The notes beneath the pieces were generated by a model. The model saw nothing but the letters and a program-made list of their open reading frames with translations, was not told the DNA's origin and did no database searches. From Aurantiacibacter sp. D1-12 (GTDB lineage Bacteria; Pseudomonadota; Alphaproteobacteria; Sphingomonadales; Sphingomonadaceae): DNA of 64,000 nucleotides. The stretch is taken from contig NZ_JAPJZJ010000002.1 in the NCBI RefSeq assembly GCF_028858515.1, forward strand, positions 248,001 through 312,000, written 5' to 3'. This document shows positions 7,807-16,800 of this stretch, one piece after another (the stretch's first letter is position 1; each line of letters opens with the position of its first letter). The translations under genes were made by a program, and so were the position numbers.

Positions 7807-8649
7807 TTAGGCGACCTTCGAGAGCTTTTCTGCGGCGACGTTCACGCGGCCCGAAATCGGGGCAGCAGCGTCGTTAGCCAGCTTCACAGCTGCGTCGGTG
7901 TTCTTCGAAGTGGCAGCAACCATTGCATCGAAGTTACGGCGAAGGATCTTGCCCTGCAGCTGGAACAGCTCGGTCGGGCTCTTGATCGCAGCCATGTCCT
8001 TCAGGTCAGCCGTTGCAGTTTCGTAAGCCGACTTGGCTTCGTCTGCATAGGTCTTGCCGAAAGCCTGGACGCCTTCTGCAAAGATCTTGCCGCTTTCGAC
8101 GACAGCTTCGACGTTGCCCTTGGCGAAGTCGGTAGCTTCGGTCATTGCTGCGGTGCTCTTGTCATAAGCAGACTGAGCGCGATCCTGCATTTCCTTGACC
8201 GCGTCGGTCATGGTTTCGGTCATTACAGCGGTGTAATCGGTGTTCTTGGTAGCCATGATGGTTTCCTTGAGTTGAGTAACTGTTGTCTTGGTCTTCGCTG
8301 CGGCCTTCTTGGCGGTCTTCACAGCGACCTTTTTCACTGCTGCCTTCTTCGTGGCAGCCTTCTTCACACTTGCTGCCGTTTTGGCCGGCGCCTTCTTTGC
8401 AGCGGCTTTCTTCACCGCCACCTTCTTGGCCGGGGCCTTTTTCGCCGGAGCCTTCTTGGCGGCCGGCTTCTTGGCAGCAACTTTCTTCGCGGGTGCCTTG
8501 GCAGCAGGAACCGTCTTCTTGGCGGTGTTCTCTGCGGCGTCAGCCTTCAGCGCGTCCACAAGCTTCGCCTTGGCAGGCTTCACTTCTGCCGACGCTGCGG
8601 CATAGGCCTTCTCGGCACTGTCAGAACTGGTGGTCTTGGACTGAGCCAT
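7807..8649 (-). CDS. phasin with N-terminal histone H1-like tail
   Basis: The 280-residue protein has two parts. Residues 40-125 are a lysine/alanine-rich tail of PAKKA/AAKK repeats, like histone H1, AlgP or the tail of Pseudomonas PhaF. Residues 132-280 form a phasin domain (amphipathic helices; SPTELFQLQGKILRRNFDAM) that coats PHA granules. A strong SD (GAGGAAA) precedes ATG 8649. A second SD (AAGGAAACC, 8268-8260) precedes the in-frame ATG at 8256, which would give a 149-residue phasin of normal size without the tail. The gene lies 137 bp downstream of phaC with its own promoter and palindromes. The tail probably binds DNA and tethers granules to the nucleoid (inference from PhaF/PhaM). 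Confidence 0.85.
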   Translation of the reverse strand: MAQSKTTSSDSAEKAYAAASAEVKPAKAKLVDALKADAAENTAKKTVPAAKAPAKKVAAKKPAAKKAPAKKAPAKKVAVKKAAAKKAPAKTAASVKKAATKKAAVKKVAVKTAKKAAAKTKTTVTQLKETIMATKNTDYTAVMTETMTDAVKEMQDRAQSAYDKSTAAMTEATDFAKGNVEAVVESGKIFAEGVQAFGKTYADEAKSAYETATADLKDMAAIKSPTELFQLQGKILRRNFDAMVAATSKNTDAAVKLANDAAAPISGRVNVAAEKLSKVA

Positions 8650-8693
8650 GTTTCCTCGCTTTCGTGGTCAAACCCTTTTGACCCTTTGTTGCA

Positions 8694-8751
8694 TTGCACA
8701 ATATAAGTTTGTGCAAGTGCGAAGTCAAGGATTTTTGTGCAGTGCACAAAA
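8694..8751 (-). promoter_or_regulatory. phasin promoter flanked by two TTGTGCA-type palindromes
   Basis: On the minus strand TTGACT (8728-8723) is followed after 17 bases by TATATT (8705-8700), a good sigma-70 promoter. One perfect palindrome, TTGCACAA-N7-TTGTGCAA (8694-8716), covers the -10. A second, TTTTGTGC-AGT-GCACAAAA (8733-8751), sits just upstream of the -35. Paired TGCA-rich dyads like these resemble operators of PhaR, the PHA-responsive repressor of phasin genes. No phaR is present in the window, so the regulator is inferred. Confidence 0.65.
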
Positions 8752-8786
8752 GCGAGATTTTCGATATAATATAGCGCGTTAGAGTT

Positions 8787-10664
8787 TCAACGTGTCTTTA
8801 CGTATCTGCCCGGAGCATCTTCAATTGCCGGATTAGCCTTGGAGCCGGGCTTGCGCGCTCCTGTGGCCTTCACCTTCTTAGAGTCCTGCGATTCGAGCCA
8901 TGCCAGCCAGTCCGGCCACCAGCTCCCCGGAGTTTCTGTGGCGCCTTCGATGAAGCTCTCGAGTGAGTCGAATTCGCCTTCATTGGTCCAGTACTGGTAC
9001 TTGCCCGCCGCGGGCGGATTGACCACGCCTGCGATGTGCCCGCTGCCCGCCAGCACAAAGCGGATCGGGCCGGAGAAATGCTCGGTGATCTTCCATACGC
9101 TTTCGGGCGGCGCGATATGGTCTTCGCGGCCAGCCTGCACATAGCTCGGCACCTTGACCTGTGTCAGATCGATCGGAGTTCCGCCTACGTCCAATGCGCC
9201 GGGTTCGACCAGCAGGTTGTCGCGATAGAGATCGCGCAGATAGGCGGCGTGCCACTTGGCCGGTAGATTGGTGACATCGCCGTTCCAGAACAGCAGGTCG
9301 AACGCGGGATAGTCCTCACCCAGCAGATAGTGGTTCACCACATAGTTCCAGATCAGATCAGACCCGCGCAGCATGTTGAAAGTAGCCGCAAGGTATCGCC
9401 CATCCAGATAGCCGCCCTTGCTCGCTTGCCGGATGAACTCGAGCTTCCCGTCATCGACAAACAGCTTGAGATCACCGGCATGGGTAAAGTCGACCTGCGC
9501 GGTGAAGAAGGTCGCGCTTTTTACCTTGTCGGCCTCGCCACGCATGGCCTGCACAGCCAGCGTGCCGGCAAGCGTGGTACCTGCCACGCAGTATCCGATG
9601 GTGTGGACGCTTTTCACCTTCAGCCGTTCTCGTACGACATCGATGGCTTCCATCTGCGCGAGGAAATAATCGTCCCAGTCGATATGCGTCAGCGTCTCAT
9701 CAGCGGATTTCCAGCTCACCAGCGTAACGGTGATGCCCTGGTCGACTGCCCATTTCACAAAGCTCTTCTTCGCGTTGAGATCGAGGATGTAGAAGCGGTT
9801 GATCCACGGCGGGAAGATCAGCAACGGCGTCTCGAATACTTCAGCGGTGGTCGGCGAATACTGGATCAGCTGGAACAGTTCGGTTTCGTGGATCACCTTG
9901 CCCGGCGTCGCCGCGACATTCTCGCCAATGGTGAACTGGCTCGTATCCGTGTGGGTTAGCTGGCCGTTTTCCAGATCGGTGGAGAGCCGCTCCAGTCCCT
10001 TCATGATGTTGTCGCCGCCGCTTTCCACTGTGCGTTCGAGCACGACCGGATTCATCAGCGGGAAGTTTGCGGGGCTCATCGCGTCGAGCACGTTCTGCGT
10101 GGCAAAGCGCAGGTTCTTGCGGTCTTCGTCCGACAGCCCCTCCGCGGTGTCGACCTTCTCGTTTAAACGCTCGGCAATCAGCAGATAGGTCTGGTGGATC
10201 AGCGCGAAGACCGGCTGCTTGCGCCAGGCCTTGTCGGCAAAGCGGCGATCACGGCGCGGCAATTGCTTGTCGTCACCCTCCCCGCCTTCGCCAGAGAATT
10301 GGGCGAGCACGTTCTGCCACAGCTCGAACCCTTCGTTCCAGAGCTGCTGCTGACCGGCCGGATCGAGCAGCGGCATCGTCTCGGACCATTTGCGCATAGC
10401 GTCCAGCCAGTTGGACGGCGTCGTCAGCATAGGCGCGGTACGCTGGTCTTCGGGCAGGCAGAACTGCAGCCAGGTTTTCTGGAATTCCATCATGGCATCG
10501 CCCATCGCATCGATTGCGGGCCGATCGGGCACGGGCGTGTCCGAGCCCGGCGCTACGCCCTGCATCATTTGCCGCGCCGCCTCGCCCTGGATGCGAAGCA
10601 TTTCGGTGAAGATATCGGCCGCGTCTTGCGCGCCACCCGTTCCGGTTTCGTCGTTCTTTGCCAT
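8787..10664 (-). CDS. phaC: class I poly(3-hydroxyalkanoate) synthase
   Basis: The 625-residue protein polymerises (R)-3-hydroxyacyl-CoA into PHA granules. The lipase-like box GYCVAG carries the catalytic cysteine (C359 from this start). The Asp of GREDHIAP and His of GSGHIAGV complete the triad. The N-terminal domain (residues 20-260) is the usual class I extension. The open frame extends 45 codons further upstream. The start at 10664 (MAKNDETGTG) was chosen because the extra residues lack family resemblance and would overlap the divergent aminotransferase. phaC and the phasin are in the same orientation; phaA and phaB are not in the window. Confidence 0.93.
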   Translation of the reverse strand: MAKNDETGTGGAQDAADIFTEMLRIQGEAARQMMQGVAPGSDTPVPDRPAIDAMGDAMMEFQKTWLQFCLPEDQRTAPMLTTPSNWLDAMRKWSETMPLLDPAGQQQLWNEGFELWQNVLAQFSGEGGEGDDKQLPRRDRRFADKAWRKQPVFALIHQTYLLIAERLNEKVDTAEGLSDEDRKNLRFATQNVLDAMSPANFPLMNPVVLERTVESGGDNIMKGLERLSTDLENGQLTHTDTSQFTIGENVAATPGKVIHETELFQLIQYSPTTAEVFETPLLIFPPWINRFYILDLNAKKSFVKWAVDQGITVTLVSWKSADETLTHIDWDDYFLAQMEAIDVVRERLKVKSVHTIGYCVAGTTLAGTLAVQAMRGEADKVKSATFFTAQVDFTHAGDLKLFVDDGKLEFIRQASKGGYLDGRYLAATFNMLRGSDLIWNYVVNHYLLGEDYPAFDLLFWNGDVTNLPAKWHAAYLRDLYRDNLLVEPGALDVGGTPIDLTQVKVPSYVQAGREDHIAPPESVWKITEHFSGPIRFVLAGSGHIAGVVNPPAAGKYQYWTNEGEFDSLESFIEGATETPGSWWPDWLAWLESQDSKKVKATGARKPGSKANPAIEDAPGRYVKTR

Positions 10665-10791
10665 CGGGGCGCTTCTAAACGCATTTTGCGACAAAGTGGA
10701 GGCATCCGCATACGAATTGAACGCGTTGCGATATTGCGCACGATGCTGCATTGACCGCTCAATAATTCCACGCCCAGCAAAGAAAGAGACG

Positions 10792-11991
10792 ATGGACAAC
10801 GATTTTTACCGCATCAAGCGCCTGCCGCCCTATGTTATCGCAGAAGTGAATGCGATGCGTGCGGCCGCGCGTGCGGAAGGTCGCGACATCATCGATCTGG
10901 GCATGGGCAACCCCGATCAACCGCCTCCACAGCACGTGATCGACAAACTGTGCGAAGTGGCACAGAAACCCGATGCGCACGGGTATTCGCAATCCAAGGG
11001 CATTCCCGGCCTGCGCAAGGCCCAGGCCAATTATTACGAGCGTCGCTGGGGCGTTGAACTCGACCCCGAAAGCGAGATCATAGTCACGCTTGGCTCCAAG
11101 GAAGGGCTCGCCAGCCTCGCCACCGCGATCACCGCACCGGGCGACACGATCCTGGCCCCCAATCCCAGCTATCCGATCCATACCTTTGGCTTCATCATCG
11201 CCGGCGCGTCGATCCGCTCGGTGCCGACAACGCCTGACGAAAACTATTGGAAGGCGTTGGAGCAGGCAGTAAATTTCACCGTCCCTCGCCCCACCGTGTT
11301 GGTGGTGAATTTTCCGTCCAACCCCACTGCTGAAGTCGTCGATCTCGATTTCTACGAGCGGCTGGTGGACTGGGCCAAGTTCCACAAGGTCTGGATCCTG
11401 TCAGATCTCGCCTATTCAGAGCTCTACTACGACGGCAAGCCAACCCCCTCGATCCTGCAGGCCAAGGGCGCAAAGGACGTGGCGATCGAGTTCACCAGCC
11501 TTTCCAAAACATTTGGCATGGCCGGCTGGCGGATGGGCTTTGCAGTTGGCAACCGCACGCTGATCTCCGCCCTAACGCGAGTAAAAAGCTATATCGATTA
11601 CGGTGCCTTCACGCCTATTCAGGCCGCAGCCTGTGCCGCGCTCAACGGACCGCAAGACTATGTCGAGCAAAACCGTGCGATGTATCACAAGCGACGTGAC
11701 GTGATGGTGGATGCATTCGGCCGCGCCGGGTGGGAAATTCCCGCCCCGCCCGCGAGCATGTTCGCATGGGCTCCCTTGCCGCCTGCGCTCAAGGACATGG
11801 GCAGCCTCGAATTCTCCAAGCAATTGCTCACCCAAGCTGAAGTCGCGGTGGCTCCCGGCGTTGGCTATGGGGAGGATGGCGAAGGCTTTGTGCGGATCGC
11901 GATGGTCGAGAACGAGCAGCGGCTCCGGCAGGCGGCGCGCAACATCAAGCGCTATCTCCAGAGCATGGGCGTGAGCGCGCCGGAGGCCTAG
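10792..11991 (+). CDS. PLP-dependent aminotransferase, AlaC-like
   Basis: The 399-residue fold-type I aminotransferase carries the PLP lysine K239 in SLSKTFGMAGWRMGF, the SDLAYSEL segment (Asp/Tyr contacting the cofactor) and NPSYPIH. It fits the alanine/LL-diaminopimelate aminotransferase-like group (AlaC/DapL subfamily), making alanine or a related amino acid from its keto acid with glutamate. The start at 10792 gives MDNDFYRIKRLPPYVI, the usual N terminus; upstream in-frame codons run into phaC antisense. It is divergent from phaC with about 127 bp between them. Confidence 0.88.
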   Translation: MDNDFYRIKRLPPYVIAEVNAMRAAARAEGRDIIDLGMGNPDQPPPQHVIDKLCEVAQKPDAHGYSQSKGIPGLRKAQANYYERRWGVELDPESEIIVTLGSKEGLASLATAITAPGDTILAPNPSYPIHTFGFIIAGASIRSVPTTPDENYWKALEQAVNFTVPRPTVLVVNFPSNPTAEVVDLDFYERLVDWAKFHKVWILSDLAYSELYYDGKPTPSILQAKGAKDVAIEFTSLSKTFGMAGWRMGFAVGNRTLISALTRVKSYIDYGAFTPIQAAACAALNGPQDYVEQNRAMYHKRRDVMVDAFGRAGWEIPAPPASMFAWAPLPPALKDMGSLEFSKQLLTQAEVAVAPGVGYGEDGEGFVRIAMVENEQRLRQAARNIKRYLQSMGVSAPEA

Positions 11992-12102
11992 GCCTCAAGC
12001 TTTGCCCCATCTGTCCTGCAGAAAAACAAAGTGGCATTGGGCACTTGCGCTCATGCCCGGAAATGTCTGACATGGTCGCCAAGGGGACAGGGAGCGTAAG
12101 AG

Positions 12103-12873
12103 TTGCCATTTTTTGGCTGGATCGCACCGGGGGCCGAACCTCCACCGCAGTGGGACTTGCGCCAGCACGGCTGGCACCTGTGCCACGGCAACGACGGCTG
12201 CCGTGCGGACTGCCACCATGTTCTTGTTTGTGACACACGCGGGCTTTCATCCAACGATCAATTGGCGCTTGCGGAAGCCGACCGTCCTGCCTGGCGGCTG
12301 ATCATGATCGGTGTCGAGAAGCCTTCCTTGAGAGCGAAGCTGCTCAACATGGGCTGCGCGGAAGCACTACCCGCACTTACCGGCGGGCCCGAATTGCTGG
12401 CGCGCGTGCGCCGCGTCAACGATATGTTCGGCATGCTGCCGCGCTGGCGCCATGTCGGCAATCTCACGCTTGATCTGTTCCACCGCGACGCAAGACGCGG
12501 GGCAAAGTGGCTGGGCCTTCACCCGCGCGAGTTCGGTGTGCTCTGGCGCCTGACGGACAAACCGGGGGAGCTGGTGTCGCGCCAACAACTGCTGAAAGAC
12601 GTCTGGCGGCTCAACCACGAACCCGAAACCAACAGCGTGGAAGTACATATCTCGCGCCTACGATCCAAACTGGCGAGTGCGGGCGCCTCGGAAATTGTCG
12701 AAACATCGACCGATGGCGGATACCGCCTGTCAGACGATGCCCCGTTCATGTTTGCAAAGGATCCTCCGGAGGGTGACGCGCTGGACGGCTATCTGCGCGC
12801 CATAGGCTGGACGTGCGATGCCCCCGATCAACCGACCAGCTGTGCAGCGAACTTGTCGAACACGGTTTCGTGA
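12103..12873 (+). CDS. winged-helix (OmpR-type) regulator with degenerate receiver-like domain
   Basis: The 256-residue protein has an OmpR/PhoB-type DNA-binding domain at about residues 115-215 (LHPREFGVLWRLTDKPGELVS, then SVEVHISRLRSKL and the wing TDGGYRL). The first 110 residues occupy the place of a receiver but have no acidic pair, phosphoacceptor or conserved Lys context. They contain several Cys/His instead (HLCHGNDGCRADCHH). It probably works without phosphorylation, perhaps by sensing metal or redox state (speculative). The likely start is a TTG with GGAG nine bases upstream. Its last 46 bp overlap the convergent PilZ gene. Confidence 0.75.
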   Translation: MPFFGWIAPGAEPPPQWDLRQHGWHLCHGNDGCRADCHHVLVCDTRGLSSNDQLALAEADRPAWRLIMIGVEKPSLRAKLLNMGCAEALPALTGGPELLARVRRVNDMFGMLPRWRHVGNLTLDLFHRDARRGAKWLGLHPREFGVLWRLTDKPGELVSRQQLLKDVWRLNHEPETNSVEVHISRLRSKLASAGASEIVETSTDGGYRLSDDAPFMFAKDPPEGDALDGYLRAIGWTCDAPDQPTSCAANLSNTVS

Positions 12874-13112
12874 AGCGGCTGCTCGAACGCGATTCCGGCC
12901 CGGCCATCCTCGTTCCAGACCAATTCAGCAGGCTGAGCGCTGAGCCCGGGTAACGTGACGAGCACCCGGTCACCCGGAGTGCCTGTCCAGCCGCGGGCTT
13001 CGACCATTGCGCCTCCGATAGAGATATCGAGCACCTCCAGATCGGCACTCATCCCGCGCCGTGATCGACACTTGATGCGCAATTCCGTCTTCTCTGCAGC
13101 GACAGAAACCAT
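12828..13112 (-). CDS. PilZ-domain protein
   Basis: The 94-residue protein is essentially one PilZ domain. It has an N-terminal strand with basic residues (IKCRSRRG, in place of the RxxxR c-di-GMP motif) and the D-x-S-x-x-G motif as DISIGGAMVEAR, followed by beta strands to WNEDGRAGIAFE. PilZ proteins bind c-di-GMP, and this one has the main binding residues. A GAF-EAL phosphodiesterase is encoded elsewhere in the window (45.6 kb). It overlaps the convergent regulator gene by 46 bp. Confidence 0.85.
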   Translation of the reverse strand: MVSVAAEKTELRIKCRSRRGMSADLEVLDISIGGAMVEARGWTGTPGDRVLVTLPGLSAQPAELVWNEDGRAGIAFEQPLHETVFDKFAAQLVG

Positions 13113-13262
13113 GAAGTGTGGCCTTTCAAAACCTGGCGTGCTGACGGTGTATCAGCGATCCGTCTAATCCGGCGTAAATCCCAACCGCTAAACAGATGCT
13201 CGAATTCAGCGTTAAGGCGGAATTTACCGTGATAATCGGGAATTGGCCGCCAATATCGAAAA

Positions 13263-13291
13263 TTGACACCTTGGGCATTGCACCTTGCTGC
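13263..13291 (+). promoter_or_regulatory. possible promoter of the tRNA-Cys/tRNA-Thr pair
   Basis: A consensus TTGACA at 13263-13268 lies about 50 bases upstream of tRNA-Cys. The -10 at 17-base spacing (TGCTGC) is poor, which is common in GC-rich alphaproteobacteria. It is called from the -35 and its position only. Confidence 0.4.
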
Positions 13292-13317
13292 AGGCTAGGC
13301 TAGTTGGCGCGCCTTCC

Positions 13318-13391
13318 GGCCCGATGGCGGAGTGGTTACGCAGAGGACTGCAAATCCTTGCACGCCGGTTCGATTCCGGCTCGGGCCTCCA
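13318..13391 (+). tRNA. tRNA-Cys (GCA)
   Basis: The 74-nt cloverleaf has acceptor GGCCCGA/TCGGGCC, anticodon stem GAGGA/TCCTT with loop CTGCAAA (anticodon GCA), a T-arm with GGTTCGATTCC and an encoded CCA. Confidence 0.95.
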
Positions 13392-13447
13392 TTCCCTTTG
13401 AGAGCGTGTTGCACAGCCGCATACGCGCAGTGAAGGGCCGATGGAAT

Positions 13448-13523
13448 GCCGCTTTAGCTCAGTTGGTAGAGCACATCATTCGTAATGATGGGGTCACGTG
13501 TTCGAGTCACGTAAGCGGCACCA
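13448..13523 (+). tRNA. tRNA-Thr (CGT)
   Basis: The 76-nt cloverleaf has acceptor GCCGCTT/AAGCGGC, D-arm GCTCAGTTGGTAGAGC, anticodon stem CATCA/TGATG with loop TTCGTAA (anticodon CGT), a T-arm with TTCGAGT and an encoded CCA. It lies 56 bp after tRNA-Cys and marks the left edge of the AT-richer helicase block. Confidence 0.95.
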
Positions 13524-13670
13524 TGGCTTCCGTTTGCTCAAACTGGCGGCCTAGCAAGCAGACGCTGATCGAATTGATCGTGCCTGTGGCGCAAAATTGT
13601 CGCTGGTCGATTGAAACGCCGGTGACGTAGCCCGTAGCATCTGTACTTAGAAGCGCTTGCAACCAAACGC

Positions 13671-13874
13671 TTGTTCTTGGATAGTTGTGCTCAACTACGG
13701 CACAGGGTGAAGGCGTTGGGGAAAAAAGAAGCAGCGGCAAGAATAAAGATCAATCGGCTTCTTGATGAAGCTGGTTGGCGTTTCTTTGACGACGCAAATG
13801 GTCCTGCCAATATCGTTCTAGAACCCAACACCAAGATCACCGAAACTCAGATCAATGACCTCGAAGACGCATGA
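13671..13874 (+). pseudogene. short ORF resembling the N terminus of a type I restriction HsdR subunit
   Basis: A reading frame of 55-67 codons (possible starts TTG 13671 or GTG 13707) contains EAAARIKINRLLDEAGWRFF, then a segment ending in EPNTKIT. This resembles the first 50 residues of HsdR-type restriction subunits, ahead of their nuclease domain. It then stops. The stop overlaps the helicase start as ATGA. It may be the remnant of an hsdR replaced by the helicase gene, or a real leader protein translationally coupled to it. The HsdR likeness is from memory of the family, not a search. Confidence 0.5.
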
Positions 13875-16800
13875 CTACGCACCTTACCGCACGCGTTGCA
13901 TGGCACGATGATGGCTGGAACGGGCGAGTATGCGCCAAGCCAGAACAAAATACATACTGCGTAGGACTAAGATCCTACCCCGGCGACGTCATTCACCGGG
14001 AACGAGACCTGGAGCAGGAAACCAAATGCGCCGGAAAAGCGGTTTGCAAGCTCGGTAGTGATGACCTGCCGCCTTGCATCTACAGTATCAACGCGTTCGG
14101 CCCGGAGCCCATACGAGGCTTCTCCAACCCACCTGACTTTTTTTATGACGGTGCTGAGCGGGAGGAGTGGGATATTCCGCCATCAACGGTTTGCGTCTGG
14201 CCGTATGAGTCGATGTATGGCGACGAAGTCTATACCAATGGACGGCTCGACAACGACAAGCGGCGCGAAGGTGCGGAAGGTTTCTTCGAAGAGCTGGAAG
14301 CTGACGAAAGTCTGATCTTCTACTACGCCAACCACTCGAACCCATTTACCGACGAAAATGACCCGAAGTATGTGATCGTGGGCGTTTCAAGGGTCAAACA
14401 GATCGGCAAACCTCTCTTTTATTCCAACCCCTCGGACTATGTCCGTGAGAACTATGCCGGCGGAATGATCTGGGCGCGCAATGTAAGCTCGCACTATCCC
14501 AACGAGGGATTCCGCATTCCCTATCACGCATATCGTGATCAACCGGAAATCTTGGAATCGATCCTTCTCACCCCAGAACATCCAGCAACCTGCAAGTACG
14601 GAGCTCGGCATCTAACCGATGACACTACAATCGGCATGCTTGAGCAGATGTTGGGGGTCATCCAACGACTGAAAGACATCGGCGATACGCACGAGGACTG
14701 GGGCGTCAGAGAGAAGTGGGTTCAAGCACAGATTGCCAGGCTCTGGCAGCGTCGCGGACTCTATCCTGGCCTCCTCACCGTGATGGACCTGCTAAACGCT
14801 GAAACGTGCATTCCCAAGGCGAAAGAGCTTTGCGACGCGGGAAATGAAAAGGAGGCATTCGAACGATTCTTCACTGCCCTGGAGAGCGGGAAAGAATGTC
14901 AGGAGCTTGATCTAACCGGGGTGAACGCGAAGCAAGTCGCAAGAGCGTGGCAACTCCTTGAAGACGATGTCAGGGCATTCCTAAAGACCGTCGCCGTGCG
15001 GATCGATATATACTTCGATCAGCTTGAAGTGATCGTCAGTGAAAACCGGCTTTCACATGGTCTTTCAGAGCTACAAGAAATTGTCGATGATCCATACTTG
15101 CTGAGTGAGTTTTTTGTTGGCGACGGTCTCGATGACATCATTCCATGGAGTACGATTGACCGAGGTGTTTTCCCATCCCCTGAGCTAGGAGCAGAGGCTC
15201 TGTGCGAGATGCTCCATGACGATCCCCGCAGGTTCCGATCGCTTTGTGTCGAACAACTAAGGCGAGAACCCAATCAGACCTTCCGTCCTGCTGACATCGT
15301 TTTGAAAGAGGTCAATGCACGCCTTGATCGATTGCCCGAGTGGAAGCGACACACCTTCAGCATGCGATACTTTGAGGTTGATCGTGAAGCGCTGGAGAAA
15401 TCGCTGGTCCTTCGCTCGGAAGCTGATCGGCTCTATCTCTATTTGCAACGCGTTTTCGAAGATGAACGAACGGTTGAAAGGACGCTCAACGAGCTTTTTG
15501 ACCGACCAGAAATCTCGCTATCACGCCCAATCCCAGATGGTTTCTGGTTGCGTTCTGTTTCTGACGAAGAATCGATCCTCGCGCAAAAGGGCGGTGAAGA
15601 ATATCGCAAGGCCGTTCGTGCCCAGGCAGACCAATGCGCTCAGATTTTCCGTCTCCCTCTGTCAGTGATTTCCGGTCGGGCCGGAACTGGCAAAACAACG
15701 ATTATTCGCGCAATCGTAAAGGGCTTGCGTCAGGTCGAGGGTGCCGGTGCCCGTGTCCACGTAATGACGCCCACCGGAAAGGCTACAGACCGAGTTAGAG
15801 CGGTGTTCGAGCGGCACAAAATCTCGGGCGTCGACGTATCGACAATTCACTCCTTTCTCGCGTCGAATGGATGGTTGAATGACAACCTAACTTTCAAGCG
15901 GAGCGGTGGAAAGCGCTCCGACCTTGAGGGTACAATCGTCATCGATGAAACGTCGATGCTAGACCTTCAATTGGCCGCTACATTCTTCCGCGCGATTGAA
16001 TGGCAAGGCGTGAAGCGCTTGATCCTTGTCGGCGACCACAACCAGTTGCCTCCGATTGGTCGCGGAAGAGTGTTCTCGGACGTTATAGATTGGATGCGAG
16101 GCTCAAATGCTCCCAACCTGGCGGTGCTCGAAACAAACATGCGTCAGATGGAAAACCGCATCGATGGACGCGGCGAAGGCATCCTTGGGCTAGCTGAGCT
16201 CTTCCTTGTCGATCCAGCCGCCCAAGCTGAGCAAACAACGCCAGAGGCGGAAGATCTGCTTAAGAAGGTTCATCAGGGAGGCCACGTTGACGAGGATCTT
16301 GAGGTGATCTTTTGGGATTCACCCGACGACCTCGTCGATAGCTTGATCGAAGATTTGGTAGCCGCACTGCCTGCCAGCGACGGTGAGGAGCCGATCTATA
16401 AGTTATGGCGTAAGGAAGTGATGCAGAACCGACCGGAGAGGCTTCAGGTTCTCACTCCACATCGTGGCGAACTGCATGGTGTTGATGCACTTAACGTTGC
16501 CCTCCAGTCCGTACTTACTAACGACTTGATGGACCGGGTTGGCGCTGTCGACGGCGTAACCTTGAACGATAAGGTAATCCAGGTCCAAAATAGAACTTCC
16601 CGTCGCGGATTATGGGCGTATGATTTTGATAAAAACAAGCTGCGGAAAGTAGAACTCTTCAATGGTGAGATCGGGTATGTGGAGGCCCATAATTTTGATC
16701 GAAGTGATTTGAAGAAGGTTTTTGCAGGCTACAGCAAAAAGCGTTTGAAAAGATTTCAGGTCAAATTTGCTCGAAAAGAGAAGCTCTGCGTGAATTATGG

